From positions 58,693,349 to 58,757,348 of the forward strand of contig CM055899.1 of NCBI GenBank assembly GCA_029582155.1: a DNA stretch of 64,000 nucleotides, in the 5' to 3' direction. Source of the DNA: Panopea generosa (taxonomy: Eukaryota; Mollusca; Bivalvia; Adapedonta; Hiatellidae). A program made the position numbers and the translations under genes. Positions within the stretch are counted from its first letter, which is position 1; each line of letters begins with the position of its first letter. Under the pieces are notes generated by a model that worked only from the letters and a program-made list of their open reading frames with translations, was not told where the DNA came from and did no database searches. Shown in pieces: positions 63,120 to 64,000 of this stretch.

Positions 63120-64000
63120 TTATTTACTGAGAGTTAAACAATGTACATGGAGATTTAGCTCCAAACAATATCGAAGTAGACGGAGAGCCAAACAATGTAG
63201 ATAGAGACTGAGAGCCAAACAGTATAGACGGAGATTGAGAGCTAAACAATGCAGATGGAGTCTGAGAGCCAAACAATGTTTATGGAGACGGAGAGTCAAA
63301 CAATGTAGATGGAGATTGAGAGCCAAACAATGTACATGGAGACTGATAGCCAAACTATGTAGATGTAGACTGAGGGCCAAACAATGTAGATAGAGACTAA
63401 GAGCCAAACAATATAGACGCAAACTGAGAGACAAACAATGTACATGGATACTGATATCCAACCTATGTAGATGGAGATTGAGAGCCAAACAATGTAGATG
63501 TAGACGGAGAGCCAAACAATGTAGATAGAGACTGAGAGTCAAACAATGTACATGGAGACTGAGATCCAACCTATGTCGATGGAGATTGAGAGCCAAACAA
63601 TGCAGATGTAGATGGAGAGCCTAAAAATGTAGATAGAGACTGAGTGTCTAGCAATGTAGATTGTGACTGAGAGCGAATCAATGTTTACGGAGACTGAGAG
63701 TCAAACAATAAGATGTCGACTGAGAGCCAAATAATATACATGGAGATTGAGAGTCAAACAATATCGATATAGACGGAGAGCCTAACAATGTAGATATACA
63801 CTGAGAGGCAAAAAATATAGACGGAGACTGAGAGACAAACAATGTAAATGGAGATTGAGAGCCAAACTTTATAGATGTGGATGTAGACTGAGTGTCAACA
63901 ATGTATATGGAGACTGAGAGCCAAACAATGTAGATGGAGACTGCGAGCAAAACAATGTAGATGACGATTGATTGCCAAATAATGTGGATGTAGACTGAGA
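63120..64000. repeat. 30-bp minisatellite, ~29 copies, running off the window
   Basis: The unit 'gagactgagagccaaacaat' plus 'gtagatg/gtacatg' repeats roughly every 30 bp from about 63130 to the last base. Because 30 is divisible by three, the − strand is open for long stretches (63120–63596 and 63678–63950) as L-x-L-H-L/V-H-C-L. I treat it as non-coding. Confidence 0.93.

Larger units (their letters stand above)
61431..64000. other. HIRIP3 5' flank; no further gene recognised
   Basis: Presumed HIRIP3 promoter and 5' UTR within the first few hundred bases, without a clear TATA box or CpG cluster. Beyond it are a TG/poly-G tract (62091–62142) and a minisatellite (63120–64000). Open frames at 61641–61832 and 61940–62251 (+) match nothing I know. 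Confidence 0.5.

Overview
The window is eukaryotic and AT-rich. Its genes have GT–AG introns and long intergenic DNA, and it is heavily loaded with short interspersed repeats. The repeat profile points to a marine invertebrate, most likely a bivalve mollusc: several tRNA-headed SINE families, mariner-type elements, palindromic MITEs with ACAGTCAAACCTGT ends, and repeats around phrases such as 'gagttatggccctttgaa'. That placement is an inference from repeat style and protein similarity, not a species call.

Two protein-coding genes can be reconstructed exon by exon, with every splice phase matching. (1) On the + strand, positions 3221–26882 carry 14 exons of NADPH–cytochrome P450 reductase (POR). 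They give 618 residues ending in the family's D-V-W-S C-terminus. Only the N-terminal membrane-anchor exon is missing and should lie left of the window. (2) On the − strand, positions 61430–37997 carry 11 exons of a HIRIP3-type histone chaperone. The predicted protein is 962 residues, with a DEK-C-like N-terminus, a long acidic/basic low-complexity middle, a CHZ-type histone-binding region and the conserved C-terminal tail. The genes are convergent, with about 10 kb of repeat-filled DNA between them (27.5–37.9 kb). They have no evident functional connection.

Layout: 1–3220 is sequence left of the first visible POR exon. 3221–27465 is POR, whose introns hold SINEs, a mariner-derived element, a 60-bp array, a 52-bp array and a very G-rich minisatellite. 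27466–37890 is intergenic, with a foldback element, two tandem families, palindromic MITEs and a dead mariner transposase. 37898–61430 is HIRIP3, with a 5'-truncated L1-like retrotransposon, a second mariner-derived element nested in a SINE, and a 168-bp satellite. 61431–64000 is upstream of HIRIP3, with a poly-G tract and a 30-bp minisatellite that runs off the window end.

The most unusual signal is that each gene carries a tandem array that appears to have been seeded by one of its own exon–intron junctions. In POR, a 52-bp unit containing the last ~24 bp of an exon plus its 5' splice site occurs 28 times in a row directly after the real donor. In HIRIP3, a 63-bp unit resembling the start of the CHZ exon plus its 3' splice site is repeated beside the real acceptor and was later split by the L1-like insertion. 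A second notable feature is a 21-residue repeat inside HIRIP3, nine copies in a single 1.57-kb exon, whose core motif recurs in degenerate form in neighbouring exons. I found no CRISPR array, prokaryotic-style system, rRNA or convincing functional tRNA gene.
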